A program made the position numbers and the translations under genes. From NCBI GenBank assembly GCA_947503775.1, contig CANNFE010000005.1, positions 186,001 through 250,000 of the forward strand: 64,000 nucleotides of DNA, given 5' to 3'. The stretch is from an uncultured Paracoccaceae bacterium. GTDB lineage: Bacteria; Pseudomonadota; Alphaproteobacteria; Rhodobacterales; Rhodobacteraceae. Below the pieces are notes generated by a model, which had not been told where the DNA came from, made no database searches, and was given only the letters and a program-made list of their open reading frames with translations. Shown piece after piece: positions 36,838-46,742 of this stretch (within the stretch, counting starts at the first letter, position 1; the number at the start of each line of letters is the position of its first letter).

Positions 36838-37905
36838 ATGGAACGGATCATAGTCGTGGGCGGCGGGATCGCCGGGCTGTCGGCGGCGGCGGCCTTGTCC
36901 GAGACGGCCGATGTCACGGTGCTCGAGGCGGAGGCGCAGCTTGGCTATCACGCGTCGGGCCGGTCGGCGGCGATGTTTCTGGAGGATTACGGCAGCGCCC
37001 CGGTCCGGGCGCTGAGCCGGGCGAGCGCGGCCTATCATCGGGATGCGGGCGTGTTGGCGCCGCGCGGGCTGATGCTGGTCGGGACGGCGGAGGAGGCCAA
37101 GGCCTTCGCCGAGGAGGCCGAGGATCTGGGGCTGGCGCCGATTGGGATGGACGAGGCGCAGGCGCGGATGCCGATCCTGTCGGAGCGGGTTCGTCATGCG
37201 GCCTGGCGCGAGGATGCATTCGATCTGGATACGGATCTGCTTTTGCAGGGATTTGCGCGGCAGGCCCGGGCGAACGGCGCGGATATCGTGACCGGCGTCG
37301 CGGTTCAGCAGATCACGCGGGAGGGCGGTGTCTGGACCGTTCGCTCCGGGGATCGGGCGTGGCAGGGCGCGCTTCTGGTGAATGCGGCGGGCGGCTGGGC
37401 GGATGGGGTCGCGGCCATGGCGGGGGCGCCGCCTTTGGGGATCCAGCCGTGCCGGCGGTCGATGGCGGTGCTGCCCGCGCCGGGCGGGCATGACGTGTCG
37501 GGCTGGCCGTTCCTCGATGGAGTGGGCGAGAGCTGGTATGCCAAGCCGCAGGCGGGCAAATGGCTGGTCTCTCCGGCCGATGAGGATCCGGTGGAGCCGC
37601 AGGATGCCTGGGCCGATGACATGGTTCTGGCCGAAGGGCTGGAGCGCTATGAGGCGATGGTCACGGAGCCGGTCACGCGGCTGGAGGGGTCCTGGGCCGG
37701 GCTGCGCAGCTTTGCCCCGGACCGGGCGCTTGTGCTGGGGCCCGATCCGGCCGCGGAGGGCTTTGTCTGGTGCGCGGGGCAAGGGGGCTATGGGATGCAG
37801 ACGGCCCCGGCGGCGGGGCGGCTGGTGGCCGATCTGGTCTTCGGGCGAAGGCCGGAGCTGGAGGGCGATATCGTCCGAGCGCTGTCGCCTGCGCGGTTTC
37901 GCTAG
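36838..37905 (+). CDS. FAD-dependent oxidoreductase of the DAO family
   Basis: 355 residues. N-terminal dinucleotide-binding motif IIVVGGGIAGLSAAAAL with the Glu of VLEAEAQLGYHASGRSAAMF, and C-terminal FVWCAGQGGYGMQTAPAAGRL that closes the FAD site: a D-amino acid oxidase/glycine oxidase-like flavoprotein. Substrate is likely a D-amino acid, N-methylated amino acid or imino acid but cannot be fixed. Start at 36838 has a very strong AAAGGAGG site. Independent of the purine block because a terminator precedes it. Confidence 0.85.
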   Translation: MERIIVVGGGIAGLSAAAALSETADVTVLEAEAQLGYHASGRSAAMFLEDYGSAPVRALSRASAAYHRDAGVLAPRGLMLVGTAEEAKAFAEEAEDLGLAPIGMDEAQARMPILSERVRHAAWREDAFDLDTDLLLQGFARQARANGADIVTGVAVQQITREGGVWTVRSGDRAWQGALLVNAAGGWADGVAAMAGAPPLGIQPCRRSMAVLPAPGGHDVSGWPFLDGVGESWYAKPQAGKWLVSPADEDPVEPQDAWADDMVLAEGLERYEAMVTEPVTRLEGSWAGLRSFAPDRALVLGPDPAAEGFVWCAGQGGYGMQTAPAAGRLVADLVFGRRPELEGDIVRALSPARFR

Positions 37906-37908
37906 GCG

Positions 37909-38541
37909 TCAGGCGAAGGCGGGGGCGTAATCCTCGGCCTTGACGGCCGGAAAGGACAGTGCCGGGACCGTGCTGCCCTTGCCGCGCAGAACCGGAAAGA
38001 GCCGCATCAGCGCCTCGCGCGCGCCTTCGGGCACATCGCCCAGACGGTCGGGGCAGACATGGTAGGTTTCCACCGGAAGGCCGCTGGCCATGATCACCTG
38101 CGGTTTGTCGAAGACGATGTTGTAAAGCGTGATGTCGGCGGTATCGCGGTCGAGATCGGCGCCCTCGCTGAGCGTGACGAGATCGCGCGCCTTCATCAGG
38201 CCGCCCTGCCCGCCCACATCGCTGAGCAAATGGGCCGGGACGAGGATCCGATGATCCGGCGCAAGCGTGAGGGATCGCTGCGGCATCATCGGACCCACGA
38301 CGCGGGGCCCAAGGCAGACGGGAACGCAGGATGGATCCTCCTGCCGTTCGGCAAGAGACAGCGTGCGCGTCCAGACCATGCGAACCGGCTGCAGACCGCC
38401 GCCTCGCGTGACAATCAGATCTCCCGGACGGATATTCTCCACGCGGCGTTCGCCGCAAGGTGTCCGAAGTTGGGCATCTGCCGTGAGCCCGGTGACAACA
38501 GCACTTGTTACGTTATCACCGATCTTTGAGATAAAGCTCAT
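37909..38541 (-). CDS. Hint-domain (Hint_2) protein
   Basis: 210 residues, nearly all one Hint (hedgehog/intein) module: GLTADAQLRTPCGERRVENIRPGDLIVTRGG, LQPVRMVW, LTLAPDHRILV and NIVFDKPQVIMASGLPVETY. In splicing inteins the block starts with Cys or Ser; here the equivalent position is in GLTADAQL with no Cys, so self-cleavage is not expected. Stand-alone Hint proteins are abundant in Rhodobacterales, often attached to secreted repeats, and their role is unclear. No signal peptide. Convergent with the flavoprotein gene. Confidence 0.85.
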   Translation of the reverse strand: MSFISKIGDNVTSAVVTGLTADAQLRTPCGERRVENIRPGDLIVTRGGGLQPVRMVWTRTLSLAERQEDPSCVPVCLGPRVVGPMMPQRSLTLAPDHRILVPAHLLSDVGGQGGLMKARDLVTLSEGADLDRDTADITLYNIVFDKPQVIMASGLPVETYHVCPDRLGDVPEGAREALMRLFPVLRGKGSTVPALSFPAVKAEDYAPAFA

Positions 38542-38651
38542 GACCGCGCCCTTCTGAATCCCCTACCGAAACAATGCTGCATAGCACTGCGGCAGGATCA
38601 TGGTCAGACGGCGCGAGTCATGTCCGAATTGCGGCGGAGGCGCGGCAAGAT

Positions 38652-41138
38652 TCAGTTATCCACACGAATCCGCTCGTTCCGGGGGTCATAGGGGCTGTCT
38701 TCGGTCACGGTTGCGGGCCAGAGACGGTCAAACATCTTCACCTCGAGCGCCTGACCCGATTCGGCCAGCTCCGGCCGGACATAGCCCATGGCGATGGATT
38801 TGCCGAAATGGGCGGAATAGCCACCGGAGGTGCAGCGGCCCACGCGCATCCCGTCCAGATAGATCGCCTCGCGGCCCCAGGGATCGGCATCTGCCGGGCC
38901 GTCCACCAGCAGGGTAACGCATTTGAAGCGGAGGCCCGTTTGCTCCATCGCGGCCTTGCCGTGGAAATCCTTGCCGAGGTCGACAAAGCGGTCGAGGCCT
39001 GCCTCTAAAGGGGTGGCATCGCGTCCAAGTTCGGTGCCGAAGGCGCGGTAGGATTTCTCTTGCCGGAGCCAGTTCTGGGCGCGGGCGCCGACGAGTTTGA
39101 GCCCGTGCTTTTCGCCCGCCGTCATGAGAAGGTCGAAGAGGTGGTTCTGCATCTCGATCGGGTGGTGCAGCTCCCAGCCCAGCTCTCCGGTATAGGCGAC
39201 GCGGATGGCTTTGACGGGGACCATCCCGAGTTCGATATTGCGCATGGAGAGCCAGGGGAAGCGCTTGTTCGACAGCGCAGTTTCGGGATCGGGATCGTTG
39301 ATCAGCTCGGCCAGGACGGCGCGAGATTTGGGACCGGCGATGGCGAAGACGCCCCACTGGGTGGTCACGTCCTCTTCGTTGATGCGGCCGAACTCGGGCT
39401 CTTTGTCCTCGATGGCCTTGTAGAGGAAATCCTCGTCATAGGCGTGCCAGCCCCCGGCGGAGACGAGGTAGTAGTCGTTCTCGGCCTGGCGGACGATGGT
39501 GTATTCGGTGTGGGTCGTTCCGGCAGGGCCGAGCGCATAGGTCAGGTTGATGCGGCCCACCTTGGGCAGCTTGTTGGTGGTGAACCAGTCGAGAAAGGCG
39601 GTGGCCCCTGGCCCGGTGAGGCGGTGCTTGGCGAAGGCGGTGGCGTCGATCAGACCGACACCGCTGCGGATCGCTTCGGCCTCGGCCTTGGCGTATTGCC
39701 ACCAGCCGCCGCGGCGAAAGCTGCTCGCCGCCATGTCGTCGAAGCCTCGGGGGGCGAAGTAGTTGGGCCGCTCCCAGCCGTTGACCTGCCCGAACTGGGC
39801 GCCCTGCGCCTTCATCCGGTCATAGCAGGGCGCGGTCCGCAGGGGCCGGGCGGCGGGGCGTTCCTCGTCGGGCCAGTGGACCTTGAGGAGGAACGGATAG
39901 GTTTCCTCGTTCTTCCGGACCGCATATTCCGAGGTCATCCAGTCGCCGTAGCGTTTGGGATCGAGGCTGGCCATGTCGATCTCGGCCTCGCCTGCGGTCA
40001 TGACCTGCGCGAGGTAGTGCCCTGCCCCGCCGGCGGCGGTGATCCCGAAGGAGAAACCTTCAGCCAGCCACATGTTCCTGAGCCCGGGCGCGGGGCCGAG
40101 GAGGGGATTGCCGTCGGGCGTATAGCAGATGGGGCCGTTGAAATCGTCCTTGAGCCCGACCTCTTCGGTCGAGGGAATGCGGTGGATGAAGTCCATATAT
40201 TCCTGCTCGATCCGCTCGAGATTGAGCGGGAAGAGATCGGCGCGGAAACTGTGCGGGACGTCAAAGCGGAAGCGGTGGGGCGCGCCGTCCTCATAGGGGC
40301 CGAGGATCCAGCCGCCGCGTTCCTCGCGGACATACCAGCGGGCATCGACGTCGCGCAGGACAGGATGTTCGCCGTTTTGCTTGCGCCATTCGACGAGGGC
40401 GGGATCGGGTTCGGTGACGATATACTGATGCTCGATGGGGACGGCGGGCGTCTTGATCCCGAGAAGCCGCGCGGTGCGCTGGGCGTGGTTGCCGGTGGCG
40501 GTGACGACATGTTCGGCATGGATGACCTGCTGTTCCTCCGTGGGGACGAGGTTGCCGCCCTTTTCGGTCATCTTGGTGATCGTGACGTCCCAGTGATCGC
40601 CGGTCCAGTCGTATCCGTCGACCTGCCATTTCCGCTCGATCACGGCGCCGTATTGGCGCGCGCCCTTGGCCATGGCCATCGTGACATCGGCGGGGTTGAT
40701 GTAGCCGTCGGTGGGATGGAAGATCGCGCCGACCAGATCGTCGGTGCGCACCAGCGGGTAGCGCTCGCGGATCTGATCGGGGCTCATCCATTCGTAGGGG
40801 ACGTCCACGTTTTCGGCCGTTGTGGCATAGAGCATGTATTCGTCCATCCGCTCGCGGCTTTGGGCCATGCGCAGGTTGCCGACAACGGAAAAGCCGGGAT
40901 TGAGGCCGGTTTCCTCTTCGAGGGTCTTGTAGAACTTGATGGAGTAGTCGTGGATATGGGTGGAGGCGTAGCTCATGTTGAAATAGGGCAGCAGGCCCGC
41001 CGCGTGCCAGGTGGAGCCCGATGTCAGCTCGTCCCGTTCGAGCAGCATCGTCTCCCACCCGGCCTTAGCGAGATGATAGGCGATGGAGGTCCCGACGGCC
41101 CCGCCGCCGACGACAAGCGCTTTCACATGGGTTTTCAC
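38652..41138 (-). CDS. Dimethylglycine/sarcosine dehydrogenase-like flavoprotein
   Basis: 828 residues in two halves: an FAD-binding DAO domain (residues 1-400; KALVVGGGAVGTSIAYHLAKAG, LTSGSTWHAAGL, the flavin-linking His context) and a C-terminal GcvT/aminomethyltransferase-like half (residues 430-828; FTTNKLPKVGRINLTYAL, VPVKAIRVAYTGELGWELHH). This pairing is found in dimethylglycine and sarcosine dehydrogenases, which oxidise N-methyl groups and pass the one-carbon unit to tetrahydrofolate. The roseobacter setting suggests glycine betaine catabolism. Exact substrate not resolvable. Monocistronic. Confidence 0.87.
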   Translation of the reverse strand: MKTHVKALVVGGGAVGTSIAYHLAKAGWETMLLERDELTSGSTWHAAGLLPYFNMSYASTHIHDYSIKFYKTLEEETGLNPGFSVVGNLRMAQSRERMDEYMLYATTAENVDVPYEWMSPDQIRERYPLVRTDDLVGAIFHPTDGYINPADVTMAMAKGARQYGAVIERKWQVDGYDWTGDHWDVTITKMTEKGGNLVPTEEQQVIHAEHVVTATGNHAQRTARLLGIKTPAVPIEHQYIVTEPDPALVEWRKQNGEHPVLRDVDARWYVREERGGWILGPYEDGAPHRFRFDVPHSFRADLFPLNLERIEQEYMDFIHRIPSTEEVGLKDDFNGPICYTPDGNPLLGPAPGLRNMWLAEGFSFGITAAGGAGHYLAQVMTAGEAEIDMASLDPKRYGDWMTSEYAVRKNEETYPFLLKVHWPDEERPAARPLRTAPCYDRMKAQGAQFGQVNGWERPNYFAPRGFDDMAASSFRRGGWWQYAKAEAEAIRSGVGLIDATAFAKHRLTGPGATAFLDWFTTNKLPKVGRINLTYALGPAGTTHTEYTIVRQAENDYYLVSAGGWHAYDEDFLYKAIEDKEPEFGRINEEDVTTQWGVFAIAGPKSRAVLAELINDPDPETALSNKRFPWLSMRNIELGMVPVKAIRVAYTGELGWELHHPIEMQNHLFDLLMTAGEKHGLKLVGARAQNWLRQEKSYRAFGTELGRDATPLEAGLDRFVDLGKDFHGKAAMEQTGLRFKCVTLLVDGPADADPWGREAIYLDGMRVGRCTSGGYSAHFGKSIAMGYVRPELAESGQALEVKMFDRLWPATVTEDSPYDPRNERIRVDN

Positions 41139-41390
41139 TGATCTCTCCCGTCCCCGAATTGACGGTGAGCGTATCGATCCGGGGCAGGCTTTCGCAAGCG
41201 CCGTCCGACGCTATGGGGCGCGGATGCGACCTTGGCTCTGTGACCGGACGCCGCTATGACCCTTTGGCTGCCGACCGTGTCACTTTTCCCGCATGTTGCC
41301 GTATTTTGAACAATAATGGATCTGATATGGCGATTGATAACTTAAACACTCCATTTGGCAGAGGGGACCCGTCCCGGGTCTGATGACGGC

Positions 41391-42407
41391 ATGAAGGACG
41401 CAAAAGCTGTCGCCGACGATCCCGCAGATGCCCTAGCGCCGTCTATGCAGCCGCTGATCTCGATCGTCGTACCCGTTCTGAACGAACAGGATGCGATCCG
41501 GCCTTTTGTCGATAGGATCTCCGAGGTCTTTGGGGATCTGGAACCATCGGTCGACTACGAGATCCTGTTCGTGAACGATGGCAGCACCGATGCGACCGAG
41601 ATCGCGATACGAGGCGTGATGGTTGAGATCGCGAAGGTGGGCCTGATCAACCTGTCGCGCAATTTCGGCAAGGACGCGGCCCTGTCGGCCGGACTTGACC
41701 ACGCGCGTGGCGATGCGGCCATTCCGATCGATGTGGATCTGCAGGATCCGCCGGAGCTGATCCCACAGATGATCGCGGCCTGGAGGGAGGGCGCGAAGAT
41801 TGTGAACGCGCGCAGGGTGGCCAGATCCGAGGATGGCTGGGCGAAACGGGCGACGGCGCGGGCCTTTTACAGAACGTTCAACGCGGTCGCCGACCGTCCG
41901 ATTCCGGTTGATGTGGGGGATTTTCGACTGCTTGACAGGCAGGTTCTGGATGTCGTGACCTCGCTCGGAGAGCGTGCCCGGTTCAACAAGGCTCTTTTCA
42001 GCTGGGTCGGTTTCGAGACGGCCGAGGTGACCTATAGCCGCCCGGCACGCACGACCGGATCGAGCGCCTGGACCTACTGGAAGCTCTGGAATTTCGCCCT
42101 GGACGGGATCTTTACCTCCTCGACCGCACCGCTGCGGATGTGGAGCTATATCGGCCTGATCCTTGCGATCTCGTCGTTCCTTTACGCAGGTTTCATCTTT
42201 TTCTATGCGCTTTTTGCGGGCACCGACACGCCCGGCTATGCCTCTACCGTCATTCTGATCCTCGCCTTTGGCGGGCTGAACCTGATCGCGCTTGGAATTC
42301 TTGGCGAATATGTGGGGCGCATCTATTCGGAGGTTCGCAGCCGCCCACTTTATATCGTTCGGTCCGTTCACCGCGACGCGCAAGATAACGAGGACAGCAG
42401 GGACTGA
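41391..42407 (+). CDS. Polyprenol-phosphate glycosyltransferase (GtrB/ArnC-like, GT2)
   Basis: 338 residues. The GT2 catalytic domain shows ISIVVPVLNEQDAIRPFVD, FVNDGSTDATEI, NLSRNFGKDAALSAGLDHA and DVDLQDPPELIPQM; two C-terminal helices follow (about 245-270 and 280-310), ending in LGEYVGRIYSEVRSRPLYIV. Such proteins put a sugar onto polyprenyl phosphate at the inner membrane face. Starts at 41391 or 41445 are both possible; no strong ribosome site decides. First of three overlapping genes for a glycan-modifying cassette. Confidence 0.87.
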   Translation: MKDAKAVADDPADALAPSMQPLISIVVPVLNEQDAIRPFVDRISEVFGDLEPSVDYEILFVNDGSTDATEIAIRGVMVEIAKVGLINLSRNFGKDAALSAGLDHARGDAAIPIDVDLQDPPELIPQMIAAWREGAKIVNARRVARSEDGWAKRATARAFYRTFNAVADRPIPVDVGDFRLLDRQVLDVVTSLGERARFNKALFSWVGFETAEVTYSRPARTTGSSAWTYWKLWNFALDGIFTSSTAPLRMWSYIGLILAISSFLYAGFIFFYALFAGTDTPGYASTVILILAFGGLNLIALGILGEYVGRIYSEVRSRPLYIVRSVHRDAQDNEDSRD

Positions 42408-42408
42408 C

Positions 42409-43146
42409 ATGGATCGCGGTGTTTATGAACGAATGAACGAGCAAGAAGCGGATCACTGGTGGTTTGCCGCGAGGCGTGACCTGATCCGCACGGCGATTGA
42501 CCGGATCGTCGATCTGCCCGCCGAGGCGCGGATCCTTGAAGCGGGCTGCGGGACCGGCGGCAATCTTGGGATGCTGGCCGAGATCGGCAGCGTCGATGCA
42601 TTTGAATACGACGAGGACGCACGGCGGATCGCGAGCGAGAAATCGGGGCTGGACGTGCTGTTTGGCGCCTTGCCGGATGAGATCCCTTTCGGACAGGCGC
42701 AGTATGATCTGATCGGGTTGTTCGACGTTCTTGAACATGTGGAAGCGCATGTGGAAAGCCTTGCGGCGCTCGGCGCGCGGCTGGCGCCCGGCGGCGCCCT
42801 TCTGGTGACTGTGCCGGCGCTTCCCGCGCTTTGGTCCAAGCATGACGAGCGTCATCACCACTTTCGCCGCTACACACGCAAAAGCCTTGCCAAGGCAGCG
42901 GATGAGGCGGGGCTAAACGTTCAGACGAGCTTTTACTTCAACAGCCTGCTTTTGCCAGTGGCGGTCGGGATGCGGGCGGCCAAGGCCCGGATGAAAAGCG
43001 ATGCACCCGACGATACGATGCCCGCACCATGGCTTAACCGGGCACTTTATTCCCTGTTTTCCAGCGAACGGCACCTTCTGGGCCGGGCCAAGCTGCCGCT
43101 GGGGCTGTCTTTGTGCGGTGTCATGCGGCGAGGTGTGTCTGAATGA
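42409..43146 (+). CDS. Class I SAM-dependent methyltransferase
   Basis: 245 residues. Motif I is ILEAGCGTGGNLGML, with the acidic residue ending strand 2 in FEYDEDA, motif II-like YDLIGLFDVLEHV and a methyltransferase_11/12-type post-motif LAPGGALLVTVPALP. The N-terminal MNEQEADHWWFAARRDLI is frequent in methyltransferases located with polyprenol-glycosyltransferases. It starts 1 base after the glycosyltransferase stop and overlaps the next gene (ATGA). Probably methylates the lipid-linked sugar or its product. Confidence 0.85.
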   Translation: MDRGVYERMNEQEADHWWFAARRDLIRTAIDRIVDLPAEARILEAGCGTGGNLGMLAEIGSVDAFEYDEDARRIASEKSGLDVLFGALPDEIPFGQAQYDLIGLFDVLEHVEAHVESLAALGARLAPGGALLVTVPALPALWSKHDERHHHFRRYTRKSLAKAADEAGLNVQTSFYFNSLLLPVAVGMRAAKARMKSDAPDDTMPAPWLNRALYSLFSSERHLLGRAKLPLGLSLCGVMRRGVSE

Positions 43147-45002
43147 TCGCCGGGCAGCTTGTTCGGTTTGCCGGCGTCGGCGCCCTTGCGACGGTTGTGC
43201 ATCTGACCGCCGCTCTGGGAGGCCGGGCCTTTCTTGAGATGTCGGCGCAGGCGGCCAACCTGCTGGGTTTTCTGTGCGCGGTTCTGGTCTCGTATGTGGG
43301 GCATGGCCGTTTTACGTTTCAAGTCGATGCCAACCACCGGGTGCACCTTCCGCGCTTTGCGATCGTTGCCACGATCGGACTTGCGATAAGCAGCCTGCTG
43401 ACATTCGTTCTATTCTCGCGGTTGGGTCTGCCTTTTGCGGTCGCGATGGCGACGATTGCCGTGATCGTACCACTTGTCAGCTTTCTGGGATCGCGAAATT
43501 GGGCTTTCAGGGATGCGACCGCGGAGCAGGAGCGCCTATGGCTTGGCATCTGCCTGTCCTTTACGCTTGCGCTTGCATTTCTATGGATCTTCCGGGGAAC
43601 GGAAATCAGTCACGATGTGGCGTGGTATCTCGTCGCGACACGCGCGTGGCTGGAAGGAGCAGAGCTTTATATCGACATTGTCGAGGTCAATCCGCCGCTC
43701 AATTTTTATCTGACAGTGCCCGCGATCCTGCTCGCAGACCTGCTGGGGCTGGGAGAGGCCAACGCACAATTCCTGTGGACGGCCGTCCTAATGTTCATCA
43801 GTCTTTGCTGGGTCTGGCATCTAGTCGGACGGACGACGCTTGACCTTGGATCGTCTTGTTTTTTTCTGGCGGGTGTGGCGGTCACAGTTACGATCCCGAC
43901 ATGGCAGAATGTCGCGCAGCGCGAGCATCTCTTGCTTCTTTTCATGATGCCATGGCTTGTTGCGCATCTCGCCAATCCCGTGCCTGAGCAGGGTCGCGGG
44001 GCGATAGCCCGTTCGGCGTTTGCAGCCGTGGGACTCTGCCTAAAGCCACATTTCTTGCTGTTTCCGATCCTTTCCACGCTGTGGTTGATAGGTCGTCGGC
44101 GATCGCTGAGACCTATCTTGTCAGCCTCGAATATGACGCTCGGGGTGCTCGGAGCACTTTACGTCGTGGGGGCTGTTCTTCTGCACCCAGCCTATTTCAC
44201 GGAGGTCATTCCAATCGCCACAGAGGTCTATGGGGCCTATTCCGACGGCGTCGATATTATCTTTTCGCGATTGCTCAACCCACTCATGCTGTTGCCAATC
44301 GCTGTCGCGATTGTCGCCCTTCGGGTGACGGCGCTCGCCTCGGATATCGCATTCCTGATCTTGATGATGCTTGCCGCTCTTGGGTCCTATTTCGCGCAAT
44401 GGGCCGGCTTTTTGTACCATATCCTGCCGCTTGTCGCGCTTGGGTTGCTCATGTGCTTCTGGATTCTGGTCCATGTGCCCCGGAGAGATCCCCGCGCGTG
44501 GCCGGCCTTGCTTTATGTCCTGTTTGCAGTCGCCATTCAGATCCCGGCAGGGACCTATAGCCGTCCTGAATCCCACTTGCTTCGGTCTATCCTTGCGGAA
44601 TACGGACCCGGCGCTGGATTTGCCGTCTTCTCAGACGGACTGGTCCCTGCATTCCCAGCGGTTTTGGGCACGCAGGCGCGATGGACAAGCAGGTATCCGG
44701 CCTATTGGTACGTGCCAGGTCCTCTAAACGAATTGACCCAGACAGACTGCGCCGAGACTGCGCAGACCTGCAAACGGCTCGGCGAGATCCTTGATATGAC
44801 GCGAAGAGATATCGTGTCAGATTTCGTGAGCGGAGATGTCGATGTCCTTTTGATAAATGACGATCTCCTTTTCATAGACGACACCGGTTTCGACTGGGTG
44901 ACTTTCTTGTCCGAGGATTCTCGCTTTGCCGCGGCTTTCGCAGAGTTGGAACCCAGGCTGGAAATCGGACCCTTCCGGATCTTCGTCCGTCCGCAGTCCT
45001 AA
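43143..45002 (+). CDS. GtrA-like domain fused to GT-C-type membrane glycosyltransferase
   Basis: 619 residues. Residues 1-125 form a complete GtrA-like four-helix domain (VRFAGVGALATVVHLTAAL, ANLLGFLCAVLVSYVGHGRFTF, RFAIVATIGLAISSLLTF, FLGSRNWAF), the family thought to flip polyprenol-linked sugars. Residues about 130-480 have about nine further helices with the GT39-like periplasmic loop SHDVAWYLVATRAWLEGAEL and EVNPPLNFYLTVP. The last 130 residues are soluble, probably periplasmic. These functions are normally on separate proteins. The cassette would make, methylate, flip and transfer a sugar. Codon use is less GC-extreme in the second half. Confidence 0.8.
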   Translation: MIAGQLVRFAGVGALATVVHLTAALGGRAFLEMSAQAANLLGFLCAVLVSYVGHGRFTFQVDANHRVHLPRFAIVATIGLAISSLLTFVLFSRLGLPFAVAMATIAVIVPLVSFLGSRNWAFRDATAEQERLWLGICLSFTLALAFLWIFRGTEISHDVAWYLVATRAWLEGAELYIDIVEVNPPLNFYLTVPAILLADLLGLGEANAQFLWTAVLMFISLCWVWHLVGRTTLDLGSSCFFLAGVAVTVTIPTWQNVAQREHLLLLFMMPWLVAHLANPVPEQGRGAIARSAFAAVGLCLKPHFLLFPILSTLWLIGRRRSLRPILSASNMTLGVLGALYVVGAVLLHPAYFTEVIPIATEVYGAYSDGVDIIFSRLLNPLMLLPIAVAIVALRVTALASDIAFLILMMLAALGSYFAQWAGFLYHILPLVALGLLMCFWILVHVPRRDPRAWPALLYVLFAVAIQIPAGTYSRPESHLLRSILAEYGPGAGFAVFSDGLVPAFPAVLGTQARWTSRYPAYWYVPGPLNELTQTDCAETAQTCKRLGEILDMTRRDIVSDFVSGDVDVLLINDDLLFIDDTGFDWVTFLSEDSRFAAAFAELEPRLEIGPFRIFVRPQS

Positions 45003-45086
45003 GCGGGTCCTGTCTCATTCGCTTGCCGACAGGCAGGGCGCTGTTTATGCAAATGAAAATCGAAACGGCGCCGGGAGGCTTTCCCC

Positions 45087-45932
45087 TTGAAGGTTTGCAC
45101 GAAGATTGCCGATTTCCGGCGGCAGATCGCTCCGTTCCGGGCGGCGGGGGAGACGATTGGGCTGGTGACGACGATGGGGGCGCTGCATGAGGGGCATCTG
45201 GCGCTTGTGGCGGCGGCGAAGGCTCAGACCGCGCGGGTTGTGACGACGATCTTCGTCAATCCCACGCAGTTCGGCGATCCCAAGGACCTGGAGAGCTATC
45301 CGCGTGACGATGCGGGCGATCTGGGCAAGTTCGAGGATGCGGGCGTCGATGCGGTCTTCATGCCGTCGGTGGATGAGATGTATCCCAAGGGCGACGAGAC
45401 CATCGTGGAGACGACGCGGCTGGCCAATATGCTGCACGGCAAGGTCCGCCCCGGGCATTTTCGCGGCGTGGCGACGGTCGTGACCAAGCTGCTGAACATC
45501 GCGCAGCCCGATGCCGCCTATTTCGGCGAGAAGGACTGGCAGCAGCTTCAGGTCATCAAGCGGATGGTGCGCGATCTGCATATGCCGGTGCGGATCGTCG
45601 GCGTGCCCACCAAGCGCGAGGCGGACGGGCTGGCCATGTCCTCGCGCAACGCGCGTCTGACGCCCGATGACCGGGCGGCGGCCATCGTGCTGTCCCAAGC
45701 GCTTGATAAGGCAGAGGCGGCGGCGCGCAAGAAGGCGACCGTTTCGGAAATCGAGAGCCTGCTGCGCGGGACCATCAACGGTGAGCCACGGGCCAGCCTG
45801 AGGGCCGTCGATATTGTCTGGACCGACACGCTCGAACGGGCGCAGGGGCCGCTTACGCGGCGGGCCGCTTTGCTGGTCTCGGCCGAGTTCGGCGGTGTAT
45901 TACTGATCGACCAGAGGGAGATCGCTCCATGA
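45087..45932 (+). CDS. panC: Pantothenate synthetase
   Basis: 281 residues; joins pantoate and beta-alanine with ATP to form pantothenate. Motifs: [13 protein letters not shown] (HIGH-like ATP site), [21 protein letters not shown]-like [15 protein letters not shown], and SSRNARL (KMSKS-like). The start is a TTG with GGGAGG 9 bases upstream, and homology begins right there, so TTG is the likely true start. Overlaps panB by 4 bases. Confidence 0.93.
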   Translation: MKVCTKIADFRRQIAPFRAAGETIGLVTTMGALHEGHLALVAAAKAQTARVVTTIFVNPTQFGDPKDLESYPRDDAGDLGKFEDAGVDAVFMPSVDEMYPKGDETIVETTRLANMLHGKVRPGHFRGVATVVTKLLNIAQPDAAYFGEKDWQQLQVIKRMVRDLHMPVRIVGVPTKREADGLAMSSRNARLTPDDRAAAIVLSQALDKAEAAARKKATVSEIESLLRGTINGEPRASLRAVDIVWTDTLERAQGPLTRRAALLVSAEFGGVLLIDQREIAP

Positions 45933-46738
45933 GCAAACAGACCAAGATCCGCCGGATCACCGCCCCCGAGATCGCGGCGCGCAAGGGCAAAGAGCCGATC
46001 GTATCGCTGACATCCTATCACGCGCATACCGCCGCCATCGTGGAGCAGCATGCCGATTTCATCCTTGTGGGTGATAGCCTTGGGATGGTGATGCATGGGA
46101 TGGAGAATACGCTGGGCGTGTCGATGGAGCTGATGATCGTACACGGTCAGGCGGTCGTGCGCGGCACCAAGCGGGCGCTGATTGTCGTCGATATGCCATT
46201 CGGCAGCTACGAGGAAAGCCCGGAGGTCGCTTTTCGCAACGCGGCGCGGATCATGAAGGAGACGCAATGCGGCGCGGTCAAGCTGGAGGGCGGGCAGTCG
46301 ATGGCCGAGACGATCCGGTTTCTGACCGAGCGCGGGATCCCGGTGATGGGCCATACCGGGCTGACGCCGCAATCGACCCATGTGATGGGGGGCTTCAAGA
46401 CGCAAGGCCGGGACGAGGACACCTGGCCAGAGCTGATCGCGGACGCCAAGGCGGTCGAGGAGGCAGGCGCCTTCGCGTCGGTTCTGGAGGGCGTGGTGGA
46501 GCCGCTGGCGCGCAAGATCACCGAGGAGATCTCGATCCCGACCATCGGGATCGGGGCGTCGGCAGCCTGCGACGGGCAGATCCTGGTATTGGAAGATATG
46601 CTCGGGCTAAGCGATTGGGTGCCGAAATTCGTCAAGGTTTACGGCTCGCTGGGGCCGATGATCGAAGAGGCGGTCAAGAGCTATGCGGACGAGGTGAAGT
46701 CGCGTGCGTTTCCGGGCGAGGATCAGGTCTACCGCTGA
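45929..46738 (+). CDS. panB: 3-methyl-2-oxobutanoate hydroxymethyltransferase
   Basis: 269 residues; makes ketopantoate from ketoisovalerate and methylene-THF. Features: [42 protein letters not shown] and [11 protein letters not shown]. Follows panC in a two-gene operon (ATGA overlap). Ends 4 bases from the convergent NAD kinase. Confidence 0.94.
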   Translation: MSKQTKIRRITAPEIAARKGKEPIVSLTSYHAHTAAIVEQHADFILVGDSLGMVMHGMENTLGVSMELMIVHGQAVVRGTKRALIVVDMPFGSYEESPEVAFRNAARIMKETQCGAVKLEGGQSMAETIRFLTERGIPVMGHTGLTPQSTHVMGGFKTQGRDEDTWPELIADAKAVEEAGAFASVLEGVVEPLARKITEEISIPTIGIGASAACDGQILVLEDMLGLSDWVPKFVKVYGSLGPMIEEAVKSYADEVKSRAFPGEDQVYR

Positions 46739-46742
46739 CCCT

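Noticed and set aside
41139-41390. Glycine riboswitch before the dimethylglycine/sarcosine dehydrogenase-like gene
   Set aside because: The upstream sequence lacks the tandem aptamer motifs.
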